From the NCBI GenBank assembly GCA_030158535.1, contig JAOASV010000109.1, positions 7,836 through 13,622 on the forward strand: a DNA stretch of 5,787 nucleotides, given 5' to 3'. This DNA comes from Sediminibacterium sp. GTDB lineage: Bacteria > Bacteroidota > Bacteroidia > Chitinophagales > Chitinophagaceae. A program made the translations under genes and the position numbers. This document shows, piece after piece, positions 4,375 through 5,787 of the stretch (position 1 is its first letter; each line of letters opens with the position of its first letter). The notes beneath the pieces are model-generated. The model was not told the origin of the DNA. It saw only the letters and a list, made by a program, of their open reading frames with translations, and made no database searches.

Positions 4375-5787
4375 ATGACGACATTTGAAGAGTTGGGAAT
4401 TGATGCTAGATTGATTCAGTCAACCACAGAATTAGGGTACGTGAACCCTACAGCAATCCAAGAACAAGCAATCCCGGTTTTACTTAGTGGAACCAAGGAT
4501 TTTATTGGCTTGGCACAAACAGGAACAGGAAAAACAGCCGCTTTTGGACTACCTCTATTACATATTATAGATGAAAAGGCAAAATACCCGCAAGCACTAG
4601 TTGTTTGTCCTACCAGAGAACTTTGCATGCAAATTGTAAAGGAACTTGAGTTATTTAGGAAATACATGCCAGGTATTTCTGTAGTTGCCGTATATGGCGG
4701 TACTTCTATTGGCTTACAAATTAGAGACTTAAAAAGAGGGGTACAAATTATTGTGGCAACCCCAGGTCGTTTAATTGATTTGATTGAGCGTAAAGCAATC
4801 AACCTAGAGCAAATACAATATGTTGTTTTAGATGAAGCGGATGAAATGCTTAACATGGGCTTTCAGGATGATATCGAATTCATCTTAAAAAATACACCAC
4901 AGCGCGAAAGTACATGGTTATTTAGTGCAACCATGCCACCAGAAATTAGAAAGGTGAGCAAGCGTTACATGAAAGATCCTGTTGAAGTAACCGTTGGTAA
5001 AGTAAATACGTCTAACAAAAGTATTGATCACCAGTATTATGTTACTTCAGCGCAACACCGTTACCAAACCCTTAAAAGAATCATTGATTTTAACCCGGGT
5101 ATTTATGGTATCATTTTTACCAGAACTAAAATTGATGCGCAGGAAATTTCTGAGCGTTTAACCCGCGAAGGATATGATATTGACGCCTTACATGGTGATC
5201 TTACACAAGCCCAGCGTGACAAAGTGATGGGACAGTTTAGAGATAAAACTTTACAACTCCTAATTGCTACAGACGTTGCTGCTAGAGGGATTGACGTACA
5301 AGGTATCACACACGTAATCAACTACGAATTACCGGATGATGTAGAAGTATACACGCACCGTAGTGGTAGAACAGGACGTGCGGGTTTACAAGGTATTTGT
5401 ATTTCAATTGTACACTCTAAAGAGATGTACAAGTTCAAACAAATTGAACGCATCAATAATTCTAAGTTTTCTAAACTAGATATTCCAAGTGGTAAAGATG
5501 TTTGCCGCAAACAATTTTTCTTTTTCATGGAAAAATTATTGTCTGCAGATATTAGCCACGGCGATTATGAAACATATGTACCCATGCTTGCAGAAAAATT
5601 TGCTGACGTAAGCAAAGAAGATGTGCTTAAGCGTGTGGCTGCCATGGAGTTTGATCGTTTCTTAAAATATTACGAAAACGCCGAAGATTTAAACCATAGA
5701 GATAAGGGTAGACGCGAACAAAGCGATGCGCCTGATCAAGCAAGACGCAGAGATGGTAGAGACCGTGATGGTGGAAGAGACCGTGAT
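4375..5787 (+). CDS. ATP-dependent DEAD-box RNA helicase (3' end cut off)
   Basis: The frame opens at ATG 4375 and is still open at the last base, giving 471 codons without a stop. All helicase motifs are visible in order: Q-motif GYVNPTAIQ (21-29), Walker A AQTGTGKT (47-54), PTREL (79-83), TPGR, DEAD (153-156), SAT (184-186), IIFTRTK (246-252), ATDVAARGID (298-307) and HRSGRTGRAG (328-337). The product should unwind RNA using ATP in the cytoplasm, in ribosome assembly, mRNA decay or cold adaptation. After the two RecA-like domains a helical region (about 360-440) resembles the dimerisation part of DeaD/CsdA-type helicases. The visible end is an Arg/Asp/Gly-rich tail (from about 445) with repeated GRDRD units, probably an RNA-binding or disordered segment; a DbpA-type RNA-binding domain may follow outside the window. 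Which DEAD-box subfamily it belongs to is uncertain, so no symbol is given. The start has no Shine-Dalgarno. Confidence 0.93.
   Translation, partial: MTTFEELGIDARLIQSTTELGYVNPTAIQEQAIPVLLSGTKDFIGLAQTGTGKTAAFGLPLLHIIDEKAKYPQALVVCPTRELCMQIVKELELFRKYMPGISVVAVYGGTSIGLQIRDLKRGVQIIVATPGRLIDLIERKAINLEQIQYVVLDEADEMLNMGFQDDIEFILKNTPQRESTWLFSATMPPEIRKVSKRYMKDPVEVTVGKVNTSNKSIDHQYYVTSAQHRYQTLKRIIDFNPGIYGIIFTRTKIDAQEISERLTREGYDIDALHGDLTQAQRDKVMGQFRDKTLQLLIATDVAARGIDVQGITHVINYELPDDVEVYTHRSGRTGRAGLQGICISIVHSKEMYKFKQIERINNSKFSKLDIPSGKDVCRKQFFFFMEKLLSADISHGDYETYVPMLAEKFADVSKEDVLKRVAAMEFDRFLKYYENAEDLNHRDKGRREQSDAPDQARRRDGRDRDGGRDRD

Noticed and set aside
4416..4856. 146-codon minus-strand open frame opposite the helicase gene
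   Set aside because: Antisense shadow of the conserved helicase motifs, with serine- and cysteine-rich low-information sequence.

Overview
The window looks like a chromosomal segment of a Bacteroidota bacterium, most likely near the Chitinophagaceae/Sphingobacteriia. The evidence is AT-rich DNA with A-rich, mostly Shine-Dalgarno-poor start sites, copies of the TAnnTTTG promoter element of this phylum, a Bacteroidota-type ECF sigma factor, and a short lipoprotein with a DTT-rich tail. The phylum is fairly secure; the family is a guess.

Left block (1-986). A minus-strand pair consists of an ECF sigma factor (666 to 100) and the first 31 codons of a probable anti-sigma or associated protein (94 to the window edge). 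A 56-residue lipoprotein gene (816-986) diverges from it. The two divergent starts carry the same composite promoter on opposite strands: a 17-base block with 15/17 identity, then six variable bases, then GTATTAA. GGGTTAC and GTATTAA lie 16 bases apart, the usual ECF -35/-10 spacing, so the sigma factor probably activates both itself and the lipoprotein gene.

Middle spacer (987-1391). It holds a potentially structured 3' trailer of the lipoprotein transcript, an intrinsic terminator (1083-1120), and then a complete attenuation leader. The leader consists of a TATATTTG promoter element, a 29-codon leader peptide (1248-1337) with a WFSFYYYYFF run, an antiterminator arm inside the last codons of that peptide, and a strong GC-rich terminator (1356-1385) ending six bases before pheA. 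This is the most interesting element in the window: a ribosome-stalling sensor of Phe/Tyr supply placed before the genes that make Phe and Tyr.

Right block (1392-4287). Three tightly spaced genes form the terminal aromatic pathway: prephenate dehydratase (pheA), a class I/II aminotransferase, and prephenate dehydrogenase (tyrA). Together they convert prephenate to phenylalanine and tyrosine. No DAHP synthase or chorismate mutase gene follows within the window.

Right end (4375-5787). A DEAD-box RNA helicase with its own TACCTTTG promoter element runs off the end inside an Arg/Asp/Gly-rich tail. The reading frame is open to the last base.
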